Assembly (NCBI GenBank): GCA_944331715.1 | Contig: CALVIP010000006.1 | Span: forward strand, 1-51,502 | Length of the DNA: 51,502 nt | Reading direction: 5' to 3' | From: an uncultured Bacilli bacterium | Lineage (GTDB): Bacteria > Bacillota_I > Bacilli_A > RF39 > UBA660 | In this document: one piece after another, positions 7,811-15,743 of the stretch | Position numbering within the stretch: the first letter of the stretch is position 1 | Layout: each line of letters opens with the position of its first letter | The notes under the pieces: model-generated | What the model saw: the letters and a program-made list of their open reading frames with translations, nothing else | Told to the model about the DNA's origin: nothing | Databases searched by the model: none | Program-made: the position numbers and the translations under genes

Positions 7811-8266
7811 CTACCTATCTTTAGTCCATGAAAATCCATCTTTATTTTGATGTTTATATCCTATAATAGGAAATCTTGTATCATCATTATCTTTACTTAT
7901 AAATACTTGAATATCATAATAAGATGTTTGATCTTCTTCAAGATTTTCAGTAATAGATGAAGTTAAAGCTTTAGCAGGATCTAGTTCTACATCATCATTA
8001 ACGGTAATAAGAACATTTAAGGTACGTCCCTTTATATCACAACTAACTTTTTTTACTTCATCCTTGTCTTCTAAAGATTTAATAATATCTTCTTGTTGTT
8101 TATCTGTTATTTCTACTTCTTCTATTCCATCAAGCCTATCTCCATAAATAGCAGTTCCTTCATTAGGGAAGAAGGTTAATTTAACTGCAAAAACTAAAAT
8201 TACAAAGATTACACAGATGATAAAGGCCACTACAGTAACCTTATTATTCTTAATAAAATTCTTCAT
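7811..8266 (-). CDS. Uncharacterised single-span membrane protein
   Basis: A protein of about 151 aa with one membrane span near the N-terminus (about residues 10-30) and a soluble alpha/beta C-terminal domain with several short strands. I do not recognise the family; the VKKVSCDIKGRTLNVLITV segment recalls Asp23-like folds but weakly. The frame extends to a GTG at 8275, but ATG 8266 has a better-placed AGGAAG site. It sits directly upstream of the sensor gene and may be part of that signalling unit. Confidence 0.6.
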   Translation of the reverse strand: MKNFIKNNKVTVVAFIICVIFVILVFAVKLTFFPNEGTAIYGDRLDGIEEVEITDKQQEDIIKSLEDKDEVKKVSCDIKGRTLNVLITVNDDVELDPAKALTSSITENLEEDQTSYYDIQVFISKDNDDTRFPIIGYKHQNKDGFSWTKDR

Positions 8267-8318
8267 ATTTATCACTTCCTAGTATAATTATTATATAATA
8301 TTATTTGAAAGTTATCAA

Positions 8319-9737
8319 TTACTTATTTAAAGCTTCAACTAACATGTCATTAGCTTTCTTAGGATTAACACTACCTTTAGTCTCTTTCATTACTTGTCCC
8401 ATTAAGTATTTTAAGGCTCTATCATGACCAGATTTATAATCGTTTACACTATCAGGATTATTATCTATTACTTTAGTAATAATATCTTTTATAAAGGTAT
8501 CATCAGTAATATTTTCAATATTAAATTCTTTCTTTAACTCATCTAATGTCTTATCTGTTTCCATTAAGGAATCTATTAGGTCTTTAACGTTTTTATTAGA
8601 TAAGTCTCCACTTTCTAAAGCTTCAATAACACTAACTAATTTTTCATATGAAAGATGTGTATCAGTTATTACTTTATTATGTTTATTTAAGTATGATGAG
8701 ATATCTGAAAGTAGTAAGTTTACTGCTGTTACATAGTTAGTCTTATAAGAAAGTAGTCCTAAGAAATAATCATTTAGTGGTCTATTATTAATTAGTTTTT
8801 CTATTTGTAAAGAAGATAGACCTACTTTACTATATTTTTCTCTTAATTCATCAGGTAATAAAGGTAATGTACTTAAAGAATCATTAATAAATTCATCAGT
8901 AAGTTCTAAGTAAGGAATATCTGGTTCAATAAAGTAACGATAGTCATTACCTGTTTCTTTAACTCTCATTAGAATAGTCTTACCTTGTTTATCATCAAAA
9001 CGTCTTGTTTCTTCTTTAATAGTCTCTCCATTATTTAACATTTCTTCTTGTCTTTTAATCTCATAGTCTATAGCAAGGCCTACATTATGAATAGAGCTTA
9101 TGTTTTTAATTTCTGTTTTAGTTCCAAAAGTATCATCTTTACTAATAGAGACATTAGAATCACATCTCATGCTTCCTTCTTCCATTTTACAGTCACTAAT
9201 ATTAGCATAGAATAATAGTTCTTTTAGTTTAGTAAGATAGGCCATTGCTTCTTTACTATTACTAATACAAGGTTTAGTTACTATTTCTATTAAAGGTACA
9301 CCTGCTCTATTAAAGTCAAGTAAACTAACACTACCACGATGGGCACTCTTACAAGTATCTTCTTCAATATGCATCTCTTCTATTTCTATTTTTTTCTTAA
9401 TGCCATCTACTTCTATTTCAACATAACCATTTCTACCTATAGGTGTTCTATTTTGAGTAATTTGATAGTTTTTAGGATTATCTGGATAAAAATAATTCTT
9501 TCTATCAAAGTGCATTTTACGAGTTATATCACAGTTTAAGACTTTACATGCTCTAACACCTTGTCTTATTACTTCTTTATTTATAGTAGGAAGAGTTCCA
9601 GGATATCCTAAATCAATAACATTAACGGCTGTATTAGTAGCCATACCATAAGTATTAGCACTTGAAGAAAAAAGTTTACTTTTACTTTTAACTTCAACAT
9701 GTACTTCTATACCAATTGTAGGAGTAAATTCACTCAT
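8319..9737 (-). CDS. gatB: Aspartyl/glutamyl-tRNA amidotransferase subunit B
   Basis: A 472-aa subunit of the GatCAB complex. It binds misacylated Glu-tRNA(Gln)/Asp-tRNA(Asn) and phosphorylates the acyl group before amidation. The N-terminus TPTIGIEVHVEV, the ATP-site cradle region and the C-terminal YqeY-like helical domain ending MGQVMKETKGSVNP are all full length. Its ATGA start overlaps the gatA stop, so the two are translationally coupled. It is the last gene of a gatC-gatA-gatB operon. Confidence 0.97.
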   Translation of the reverse strand: MSEFTPTIGIEVHVEVKSKSKLFSSSANTYGMATNTAVNVIDLGYPGTLPTINKEVIRQGVRACKVLNCDITRKMHFDRKNYFYPDNPKNYQITQNRTPIGRNGYVEIEVDGIKKKIEIEEMHIEEDTCKSAHRGSVSLLDFNRAGVPLIEIVTKPCISNSKEAMAYLTKLKELLFYANISDCKMEEGSMRCDSNVSISKDDTFGTKTEIKNISSIHNVGLAIDYEIKRQEEMLNNGETIKEETRRFDDKQGKTILMRVKETGNDYRYFIEPDIPYLELTDEFINDSLSTLPLLPDELREKYSKVGLSSLQIEKLINNRPLNDYFLGLLSYKTNYVTAVNLLLSDISSYLNKHNKVITDTHLSYEKLVSVIEALESGDLSNKNVKDLIDSLMETDKTLDELKKEFNIENITDDTFIKDIITKVIDNNPDSVNDYKSGHDRALKYLMGQVMKETKGSVNPKKANDMLVEALNK

Positions 9738-11155
9738 CTTTTCACCTCCTCTATAAAGCTTGCAAGGCGATAAATAGTCGCTTCATCAAAGGCTTTACCT
9801 ATTATATGTAGTCCAATAGGTAGTCCTTCACTATTAGTACCAACAGGAACAGATAAACCAGGAAGTCCTGCCATATTAACAGGTATTACTAAGACATCAT
9901 CCATAAAGGCTTTATGAGGATCATCTTTAGTAATTCCTAACATAGGGGCGACTCTTGTAGTAGTTGGTCCGATAATTAAATCATAGTCTTTAAAGATACG
10001 ATTAAACTCTTTAGTAATATCATCACGTACCATTAAAGCTTTATCATAATAGACTTTAGCATTCTCACCACTTAAGATATATGAACCTACCATAATTCTT
10101 CTTTTAACTTCATCACCAAAGCCTTCTCCTCTTGTTTTAGTATACATAGAATCAACATCATCTACATCATTTGCTCTAAATCCATAACGAATACCATCAA
10201 ATCTTGCTAAATTACTACTAGCTTCTGCCATAGCGATTATCTGATAAAGGTTAACTGCTGTATCTAAATATCGCATATCAACGACATCAACAACAGCTCC
10301 GCTTTTCTCTAAATAAGAAATGACTTCTTTAACTTTATTACTAATCTCTTCATCAACAATATCACTAATAAAGTATTTAGGTAAGGCTATCTTCATACCT
10401 TTAATATCTTCACCAATAAGTCTTGTAAAATCTTCTTTTTCTTTTTTTACACTAGTAAGATCTTTTTCATCTTCACCTACTAAGATATTTAAAAGCAAAG
10501 CATTTTCATAAACAGTTCTAGTCATTGGTCCTATTTGATCTAAGCTTGATGCAAAGGCAACTAATCCATAACGTGATACTCTTCCATAAGTTGGTTTCAT
10601 TCCCACTATTCCTGTATAACTTGATGGTTGTCTAATACTTCCACCTGTATCACTACCAAGGGCAAGAGGAACAAGTCCTCCTGATATGGCACTAGCACTT
10701 CCACCTGAACTTCCACCACTAACACGTTTTTTATCGTGAGGATTTAAAGGTGCCCCAAAGTAACTAGTCTCACTAGTAGAACCCATTGCAAATTCATCCA
10801 TGTTAGTCTTACCAATGATTAGCATTTTCTTATCTTTAATTTTTTCTACAACCGCTGCATCATATATAGGTATAAAATTATCTAAGATATGTGAGGCACA
10901 GGTTGTTCTTAAGTCTTTAGTTACAATATTATCTTTAATAGCGATAGGAATACCAAAGAAGATATTATCTTCTTCTACTTCACCTAAGTCTTTCGCTTCT
11001 TCTCTTACTTTATCATTTATGGTAATAAAGGCATTTAAGTCTTTAGCATCTTCTATTCTTCTTAAAGCTTCTTCTACTAAATCAAGAGGAGTTATTTTTT
11101 TCTCTACTAATAACTCATGTATTTCTTTAATACTTAAATCTAAATATTTACTCAT
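9734..11155 (-). CDS. gatA: Glutamyl-tRNA(Gln) amidotransferase subunit A
   Basis: A 473-aa amidase-signature enzyme that releases ammonia from glutamine for GatB. The Ser-cisSer-Lys triad is intact: Lys74 in AIKDN, Ser149 in GGSSGG and Ser173 in TGGSIRQP, each five residues earlier than in the Staphylococcus enzyme. It overlaps gatC by 8 bp and gatB by 4 bp. Confidence 0.97.
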   Translation of the reverse strand: MSKYLDLSIKEIHELLVEKKITPLDLVEEALRRIEDAKDLNAFITINDKVREEAKDLGEVEEDNIFFGIPIAIKDNIVTKDLRTTCASHILDNFIPIYDAAVVEKIKDKKMLIIGKTNMDEFAMGSTSETSYFGAPLNPHDKKRVSGGSSGGSASAISGGLVPLALGSDTGGSIRQPSSYTGIVGMKPTYGRVSRYGLVAFASSLDQIGPMTRTVYENALLLNILVGEDEKDLTSVKKEKEDFTRLIGEDIKGMKIALPKYFISDIVDEEISNKVKEVISYLEKSGAVVDVVDMRYLDTAVNLYQIIAMAEASSNLARFDGIRYGFRANDVDDVDSMYTKTRGEGFGDEVKRRIMVGSYILSGENAKVYYDKALMVRDDITKEFNRIFKDYDLIIGPTTTRVAPMLGITKDDPHKAFMDDVLVIPVNMAGLPGLSVPVGTNSEGLPIGLHIIGKAFDEATIYRLASFIEEVKR

Positions 11156-11441
11156 TAATCATCACCGGCACTTCTATAAAACTTCCATTCTTTTTAGGAG
11201 CATTTATTGTTGCTTCTTTTGCACTTAACATATCTCCTACAACATCTTCTCTTAATCTAGTATTATCATTAATTGGTGTATACATCATTTCATCATCAAA
11301 GTCTTTTACATCTTTTATCTTATCTATATCATCCATTAGTACTTTAAGTTCTCCTCTAAACTTCTCTATTTCTTCCTCAGTTAAAGAAATACGAGCTAGA
11401 TGGGCAACATGTAGTACTTCTTCTCTACTTAATTTATCCAT
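11148..11441 (-). CDS. gatC: Glutamyl-tRNA(Gln) amidotransferase subunit C
   Basis: A 97-aa small subunit that wraps around GatA and stabilises it. HVAHLARISLTEEEIEKF near the N-terminus is the family signature. AAAGGAGG precedes the ATG. It is first gene of the gat operon, and its stop lies within the start of gatA. Confidence 0.95.
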   Translation of the reverse strand: MDKLSREEVLHVAHLARISLTEEEIEKFRGELKVLMDDIDKIKDVKDFDDEMMYTPINDNTRLREDVVGDMLSAKEATINAPKKNGSFIEVPVMINE

Positions 11442-11463
11442 AATTCCTCCTTTTCTTACTAGC

Positions 11464-11472
11464 TTAGTATAC
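11464..11472 (-). promoter_or_regulatory. Extended -10 promoter of gatCAB
   Basis: Minus strand TGGTATACT with the hexamer TATACT at 11466-11471. The -35 is poor (T-run from the preceding terminator). It lies about 25 nt upstream of gatC. Confidence 0.45.
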
Positions 11473-11494
11473 CACAGATTAAGAATTAAAAAAA

Positions 11495-11522
11495 GTAATA
11501 GCAGTTAGATTATATCTATTAC
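11495..11522 (-). terminator. Terminator of the HTH-membrane gene
   Basis: Stem GTAATAG/CTATTAC followed by T7 on the minus strand. It starts immediately after the stop of the split gene at 11523 and separates that gene from gatC. Confidence 0.75.
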
Positions 11523-11883
11523 CTAATTAACATTTTTTAAATATTTATTCTTAAAATACTTAAATAAAGGCATTATTATACTTATCATACCAACTATTAT
11601 GAAAGCCACTGCAAATAAAAGTGGTATTAACATACTATTAGTATAATAAGTAAACATTTTAATAAAAGAAAAATATCCAGTCGCTATATATGTAATTATA
11701 TAACCAAGAAATATCATAAGAACACCTGGTATAAACCCTAAAAACAAATTAATTATAGTTTTTAATTTTCCATCTTTTATTAATTTTTTAGTTTCAATCA
11801 TAAAGGCAATAGAAGTTACAATAATACCAAATATACCTAAAAATGAAAATAAAAACTTTATTAGACCTGTTCGGCAAGCTCAA

Positions 11884-12735
11884 TTATAAATTTTGATTAT
11901 ATAAACAACAAATTATTCTTAACCTTTTTTCATATCTATTCATATGATTTCTATAAGTTTCTTTCATAATACGAAAAATTTTAATAGTTCTATTTGTATG
12001 TTCTATTTTAATACGTTCTGATGATAATACTTTGTTATGTTCTTTTTCTTCTTCAGTAAGTTCATGATACTTACTCTTTTTATATGGAATTATTGCATTA
12101 TCAAGTTCTTTTTGAATGCCTTGATAACCACTATCAAATTTACCACCAATACCTAGTTCATTTAAATCATCTATAATATCACTATCTTTAAGCATTTGAT
12201 AATCATGAACTTTTCCTCTTTCATTATGTACATTAATAATCCTTGTTGTATTTTCGTCTATTATAATTTGATTTTTAGTTGTGTGTCTTTTTTTCTTCCC
12301 AGAATAGTTTTCTTCTTGGTTAATCTGAGGTCTTTCAATACCTTGTTCTTCAACATCACCTATAATATATTTAACTTCATATCCTTCTTGTTCTAATTTG
12401 GCTATTTCACTTTTTATATCTTCTAAACAAAATAATGGATGTTCTGATAATGTATTTTCTACCCATTTAATACTATCACAAACTGTTGATGGAGAAAGAT
12501 CATAATCTAATCCCATTTGTCTCATTGCCCTGTATTCTCTCCAATAGGTTAAAGCAAGTACTAGTTTACATCCTGGACCAATTCCTTTAAAACTACCTTT
12601 TTCATGTATTTGATTGTACTTTTCTTTTAGTATTTCTAACATTTTAAAAAATACTTCTCTTTTTACACCAGTATGTAGTTTAAATTTTTTATCATCCTCA
12701 ATTTGTAACCATTTTTCTAATTTTATTTGGATTCC
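11884..12735 (-). CDS. IS5-family DDE transposase (start codon uncertain, possible -1 frameshift product)
   Basis: The DDE_Tnp_4-type catalytic residues are visible: Asp in IIGDVEEQ, Asp in GKFDSGYQG and Glu in RIKIEHTNR, with the YSGKKKRHT motif of this group. The first in-frame ATG is at 12642. The conserved N-terminal region (LEKWLQIEDDKKFKLHTGV) continues upstream to about 12735 with no ATG, GTG or TTG. Translation could start at ATA 12726, six bases after an AAGGA. Alternatively it could come from a -1 slip at A_AAA_AAG (in the A8 run at 12736-12743) from the leader frame at 12723-12920. The element otherwise appears intact and possibly active. Confidence 0.8.
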   Translation of the reverse strand, partial: GIQIKLEKWLQIEDDKKFKLHTGVKREVFFKMLEILKEKYNQIHEKGSFKGIGPGCKLVLALTYWREYRAMRQMGLDYDLSPSTVCDSIKWVENTLSEHPLFCLEDIKSEIAKLEQEGYEVKYIIGDVEEQGIERPQINQEENYSGKKKRHTTKNQIIIDENTTRIINVHNERGKVHDYQMLKDSDIIDDLNELGIGGKFDSGYQGIQKELDNAIIPYKKSKYHELTEEEKEHNKVLSSERIKIEHTNRTIKIFRIMKETYRNHMNRYEKRLRIICCLYNQNL

Positions 12736-12920
12736 TTTTTTTTAACATGTTTATCAGTTGTTGAATTATCTTTTAAACATTCTTCAATGATTTCCTTATA
12801 TTCCCTTAAATATTGTTTTTCTTTTACATTTTCATTGATTGCATTAAAAATTATAATTATAAGCATACCTACTATTACACCTATAAGTGCTATTAATATA
12901 TATATCATTATCATCACCAC
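12723..12920 (-). CDS. Small membrane leader frame inside the IS
   Basis: A 65-codon frame: a hydrophobic helix (about residues 3-26) followed by a charged tail ending HVKKKESK. It ends just after the A8 run, where a -1 shift would join it to the transposase frame. Typical IS5 first frames encode DNA-binding segments rather than a membrane helix, so it is unclear whether this is a real protein, a passenger or a chance frame. The nearby start options (GTG 12920, ATG 12917) have only a weak ribosome site. Confidence 0.35.
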   Translation of the reverse strand: MVMIMIYILIALIGVIVGMLIIIIFNAINENVKEKQYLREYKEIIEECLKDNSTTDKHVKKKESK

Positions 12921-13170
12921 TTTTATATTCTTGAATCAATGATATCATATTTTGGCTATTTTGTTCAATAACCTTGCCGAACAGGTCTATTAAATAAAAT
13001 CTATCAAATTCTTCTTTTGTAACATAGTATCTATTACAAAACTTAATAGTTTGTAATTGTCCATTCTTAATATGCTTTAAAATAGTATTATAACAAAGAC
13101 CTAATCTATCTGCTACTTCGCTTATTTTTATTAATTGATAATTTTGCATAAATAACCTCCTCCTAGTCAA

Positions 13171-13220
13171 AATAGTTAATAGTAGTTACTAGTAATTAAT
13201 AATAGTTAATGGTAGTTAAC
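13171..13220. repeat. Five tandem 10-bp repeats upstream of the HTH gene
   Basis: Five consecutive 10-bp units fit the consensus RRTAGTTAAT: aatagttaat, agtagttact, agtaattaat, aatagttaat, ggtagttaac. They lie 22 bp from the start codon of the split HTH gene, between it and its likely promoter. The 10-bp period places each unit on the same face of the helix, suggesting a cooperative binding site for the HTH protein. Confidence 0.7.
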
Positions 13221-13251
13221 ATTATTTGTATTTTTATTAAAATTTAACTAT

Positions 13252-13279
13252 TTTCTATAATAATATATAAAAAGAGTGC
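13252..13279 (-). promoter_or_regulatory. Likely promoter of the HTH-membrane gene
   Basis: Minus strand TTGCAC (-35, just inside the T-tract end of the terminator at 13286-13309), 16 bp, TATAGA (-10). Transcription would then cross the five 10-bp repeats, so a bound protein could act as a roadblock. Confidence 0.4.
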
Positions 13280-13285
13280 AAAAAA

Positions 13286-13309
13286 ACTAGAAATTTTAAA
13301 TTATTTCTA
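13286..13309 (-). terminator. Terminator after the DnaB-like fragment gene
   Basis: Stem CTAGAAAT/ATTTCTAG followed by T7 on the minus strand, 17 bp past the stop at 13326. Confidence 0.75.
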
Positions 13310-13325
13310 GGTTTGAGTTAATCTT

Positions 13326-13700
13326 CTATATTTCAATATACTTTTTTAATTCACTATCATATTTATATCTAATAGTAAATAAATCTCCACCTCTATGTTT
13401 AGCAACTATCAATTCAGTATCATTCTCATTAGTTGATTTATCACATAAAAAACCAACAATATCTGCAGCTTGTAAGAATGCTCCATATTCCATTAAATCC
13501 TGTAATATAGGATTTTTATTTTCTATATTAGGCAAATGTAACGATACAACTGTTTTTATGTTTAACTCCATAGATAATCGAGCTAACATAGATGATATAT
13601 CATTAAACATAGGCAAATTATTAGTATCTTTATTACTACTAGCTATAACAGATAAATAACACTGTGGACTATTTTCAAATAAATTCATTGTACTTTTCAT
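13326..13700 (-). CDS. Stand-alone C-terminal fragment of a DnaB-like replicative helicase
   Basis: A 124-aa product. Residues from about 34 (ISSMLARLSMELNIKTVVSL) to 113 follow the late motifs of the DnaB RecA-fold domain, including the QDLMEYGAFLQAADIVGFL and ELIVAKHRGG equivalents. Walker A and B are absent, so it cannot be a helicase. A good ribosome site (AGGAGG, 8 bp spacing) and its own terminator argue that it is expressed rather than pure debris. It could be a remnant, or a decoy or modulator of DnaB. It lies in the accessory block next to the IS-split gene. Confidence 0.6.
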   Translation of the reverse strand: MKSTMNLFENSPQCYLSVIASSNKDTNNLPMFNDISSMLARLSMELNIKTVVSLHLPNIENKNPILQDLMEYGAFLQAADIVGFLCDKSTNENDTELIVAKHRGGDLFTIRYKYDSELKKYIEI

Positions 13701-13799
13701 ACAATATACCTCCTATTGTGATTATTATATAACAAACTTTAGCATCCGTATATAAGAAAAAGACACTATCTTATCTTTTAAGTATCTTTCTCTTTACTA

Positions 13800-14792
13800 T
13801 TACCAAACATTTCCTCTTAATTCGTTAGCTATCTCATCTGTTGTCATTTCTTTAAAAGACTTTCCAATAAGTTCATCTAATTGAAATTTTTTACTACCTA
13901 ATAAACCACCAGAACTGCGTTTTTCAAATTTTGTTTCACACATATCATCAAGTAAATAAAAATTAACATTTCCTTTTAAATAAGAATCAATATCTTTAAG
14001 CTCATTAAATGCTGATTTAATTCTTTTAATACTTTCTTCATTATCTGTTGATATAGTTTTTATAATGCCATCTTCTATATTAACTGTAATTGGACTCTTT
14101 TGAAATTTTCCTATATTATTAACACTTTTATCTTTATATAATCCTATATAACCGAATTTTTTATGCTTTCTTTCTTCAGGACAATAATACAAACTGTATT
14201 TTTTACATATATCATAACTATTATTTACTGGAAATACTATTAATGTATTATCATTGAAGTATAATAAATCATTATCTATACAATATGATTCATAGTCGTG
14301 TGCTATATCTTCTAATTCTTTACCCTCAACAGTTAAATATAAAGCTTTAATTATTTCATCATAAGTTGTATCAATTAATTTCACTTCTCTTTGATTACAG
14401 ATTATTTCTACTTTATTTTTTATTTCACTTTTTAATTTACCGCTTCCAATAGTTAACAATATCTTTCTTTCGCCTTTATAGTTGTTAAAACCGTTTAAAT
14501 GATTTATTAATTGTTCCTCATAAAAATTATCATTTAATTTAAACTCCATTATAATTTTATATCCAGGTTGTATTAGTTCAGCGTCTGGTACACTGTCAGT
14601 CTCCTTTACTTGTAAATATATTTGTTTATCAAGATTATCATTAGATATTTGTAATTGATATAATAGTTTATTAAGATAGTTCCTTTCATCTAATAATTTA
14701 AATAATCTCATTGTGTTATCAGTAACTGTATTTTCTTTTGATGTATACCTTTGAAAAATTCTGTTTGGTAGCTTAATCATATCTTTGTTCAT
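13800..14792 (-). CDS. Uncharacterised protein with PD-(D/E)XK nuclease-like signature
   Basis: A 330-aa protein. The segment VPDAELIQPGYKIIMEFKL gives Asp70, Glu83 and Lys85, the spacing of a PD-(D/E)XK nuclease core, followed by a KILLTIG strand. The C-terminal third is unassigned. It could be a restriction or defence nuclease, or an Rpn-like protein, but I cannot name a family. It has its own promoter with a pair of direct repeats and a ~100-nt leader, so it is probably individually regulated. Confidence 0.55.
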   Translation of the reverse strand: MNKDMIKLPNRIFQRYTSKENTVTDNTMRLFKLLDERNYLNKLLYQLQISNDNLDKQIYLQVKETDSVPDAELIQPGYKIIMEFKLNDNFYEEQLINHLNGFNNYKGERKILLTIGSGKLKSEIKNKVEIICNQREVKLIDTTYDEIIKALYLTVEGKELEDIAHDYESYCIDNDLLYFNDNTLIVFPVNNSYDICKKYSLYYCPEERKHKKFGYIGLYKDKSVNNIGKFQKSPITVNIEDGIIKTISTDNEESIKRIKSAFNELKDIDSYLKGNVNFYLLDDMCETKFEKRSSGGLLGSKKFQLDELIGKSFKEMTTDEIANELRGNVW

Positions 14793-14821
14793 CTTTTACA
14801 AATCCTCTCTTTCATTTTATA

Positions 14822-14849
14822 AATGTTATACAAAAATCTCTATAACATT
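14822..14849 (-). repeat. Inverted repeat in the leader of the nuclease-like gene
   Basis: AATGTTATA/TATAACATT, a 9-bp perfect stem with a 10-nt loop, about 30 nt upstream of the start codon at 14792. No T-run follows, so it is more likely an RNA structure or operator than a terminator. Confidence 0.5.
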
Positions 14850-14899
14850 GTTTAAATAATTGTGTAATCAAAATACAACAAGTAATGTATAACAACACT

Positions 14900-14945
14900 A
14901 TTATAGCATACATTAAAATTTTATCACAATACATTAAAATTTTAT
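14900..14945 (-). promoter_or_regulatory. Promoter with 17-bp direct repeats, nuclease-like gene
   Basis: Extended -10 TGCTATAAT on the minus strand (hexamer 14900-14905). Two perfect 17-bp direct repeats, ATACATTAAAATTTTAT at 14908-14924 and 14929-14945, are 21 bp apart (two helical turns). They cover the -35 region, fitting a repressor or activator site. The rest of the gap 14793-15106 holds the leader hairpin and the nested repeat at 14989-15104. Confidence 0.5.
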
Positions 14946-14988
14946 ACAATAAATAGATAAACATTATTTTTCTTGCTTAATTTTAAAG

Positions 14989-15104
14989 TTAAATTTCAGT
15001 TTTGGAGTAAAGTGAAATTTAGTATTAGAAAAGCTTATTGATTTTTTATTAATACTATTTCTAAAATTAAATTGCAGTGAATAATTTATTTAACTGAAAT
15101 TTAA
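14989..15104. repeat. Nested inverted repeats (116 bp)
   Basis: Outer arms TTAAATTTCAGTT (14989-15001) and AACTGAAATTTAA (15092-15104) are perfect over 13 bp. Inner arms TAGTATTA (15020-15027) and TAATACTA (15050-15057) share nearly the same centre. Further partial copies of the outer arm occur inside (gtgaaattta, ttaaattgca). It adjoins the stop of the 15107 gene. It could be a large RNA hairpin or a miniature mobile element; there is no open frame inside. Confidence 0.5.
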
Positions 15105-15106
15105 GT

Positions 15107-15700
15107 TTAGAAATCAACTCTAAATAGATTACTAAAATCACTCTTAATTATTCGATTTAACTCTTCTTTAATCAAATCTTCTTTAGAATAAACTTCTCTA
15201 TATTCAAAATTAAAAATTTGTAAATATTCTCTTAAATACTTTTGATATTTATCTATATTATCACTATTTAAGAAACCAGAAATTTTATCAAAAGCAATAA
15301 TATTAGTAGGAAATGTTAGTCCATATAGACTTTCTTGATAAGTTATAGAATTAGTATTAATTTGGTTAAATAACTGTAAATAAGACTGGTAATTATAATC
15401 AATAGGAGTTAAATATTCTATAAATTCATCTTCTAGCATAGTATCTTTAAACATATAAAATGGTTTTTCCTTCTTTTCTTCACTTCTTGTTTTTAAATCA
15501 GAAAAAATCATTTTCAAATCATTATCTTTAAATGAAGGCAATTTACTATTAATAGAATTATAAAGTTCTTTAGAAGTCTCACATTTTAAACTATCAGAAA
15601 TATTTTTTATAACTAAATTAAAATCACTTTCTAAATAACTTATATCATATAAACTTAAAATTCCTTTATTAGGTAAATAAAATTCTTTTCTAATTTCCAT
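15107..15700 (-). CDS. Hypothetical soluble protein
   Basis: 197 aa, no signal peptide or membrane span, rich in Asn, Ser, Glu, Lys and Tyr, predicted mainly helical. I do not recognise it. It lies 43 bp downstream of a small zinc-ribbon gene on the same strand and may be co-expressed with it. Confidence 0.5.
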   Translation of the reverse strand: MEIRKEFYLPNKGILSLYDISYLESDFNLVIKNISDSLKCETSKELYNSINSKLPSFKDNDLKMIFSDLKTRSEEKKEKPFYMFKDTMLEDEFIEYLTPIDYNYQSYLQLFNQINTNSITYQESLYGLTFPTNIIAFDKISGFLNSDNIDKYQKYLREYLQIFNFEYREVYSKEDLIKEELNRIIKSDFSNLFRVDF

Positions 15701-15743
15701 GATTTTCTCCTTTTATTTATAAATATCCATTATACCGTTTCTA

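Larger units (their letters stand above)
11863..12988 (-). mobile_element. IS5-family insertion sequence (1,126 bp)
   Basis: Bounded by perfect 16-bp terminal inverted repeats, AGACCTGTTCGGCAAG at 11863-11878 and its complement at 12973-12988, flanked by a direct repeat ATT (11860-11862 and 12989-12991). It encodes a DDE transposase of IS5 (ISL2-like) type plus a small leader frame. Short 3-bp target duplications fit that group. Both flanking gene halves are undamaged, so the insertion looks recent. Confidence 0.85.
11523..13149 (-). pseudogene. Excisionase-type HTH protein with C-terminal membrane domain, split by an IS element
   Basis: The 5' part (12989-13149) encodes MQNYQLIKISEVADRLGL..., a MerR/excisionase-like helix-turn-helix of about 53 residues ending EEFDRFYLI. 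The 3' part (11523-11862) encodes three hydrophobic segments separated by a KKLIKDGKLK loop. Deleting 11863-12988 and one copy of the 3-bp flank ATT joins the two halves in frame into a 165-aa protein, 498 bp with its stop, so this was one gene until recently. GGAGGAGG precedes the ATG at 13149. The 5' fragment now reads on into the IS. A DNA-binding domain fused to membrane helices suggests a membrane-tethered regulator; the target is unknown. Confidence 0.75.

Noticed and set aside
12844-13149. Apparent complete 100-residue HTH protein ending inside the IS
   Set aside because: The second half is read from IS sequence; only the part down to 12989 belongs to the original gene.
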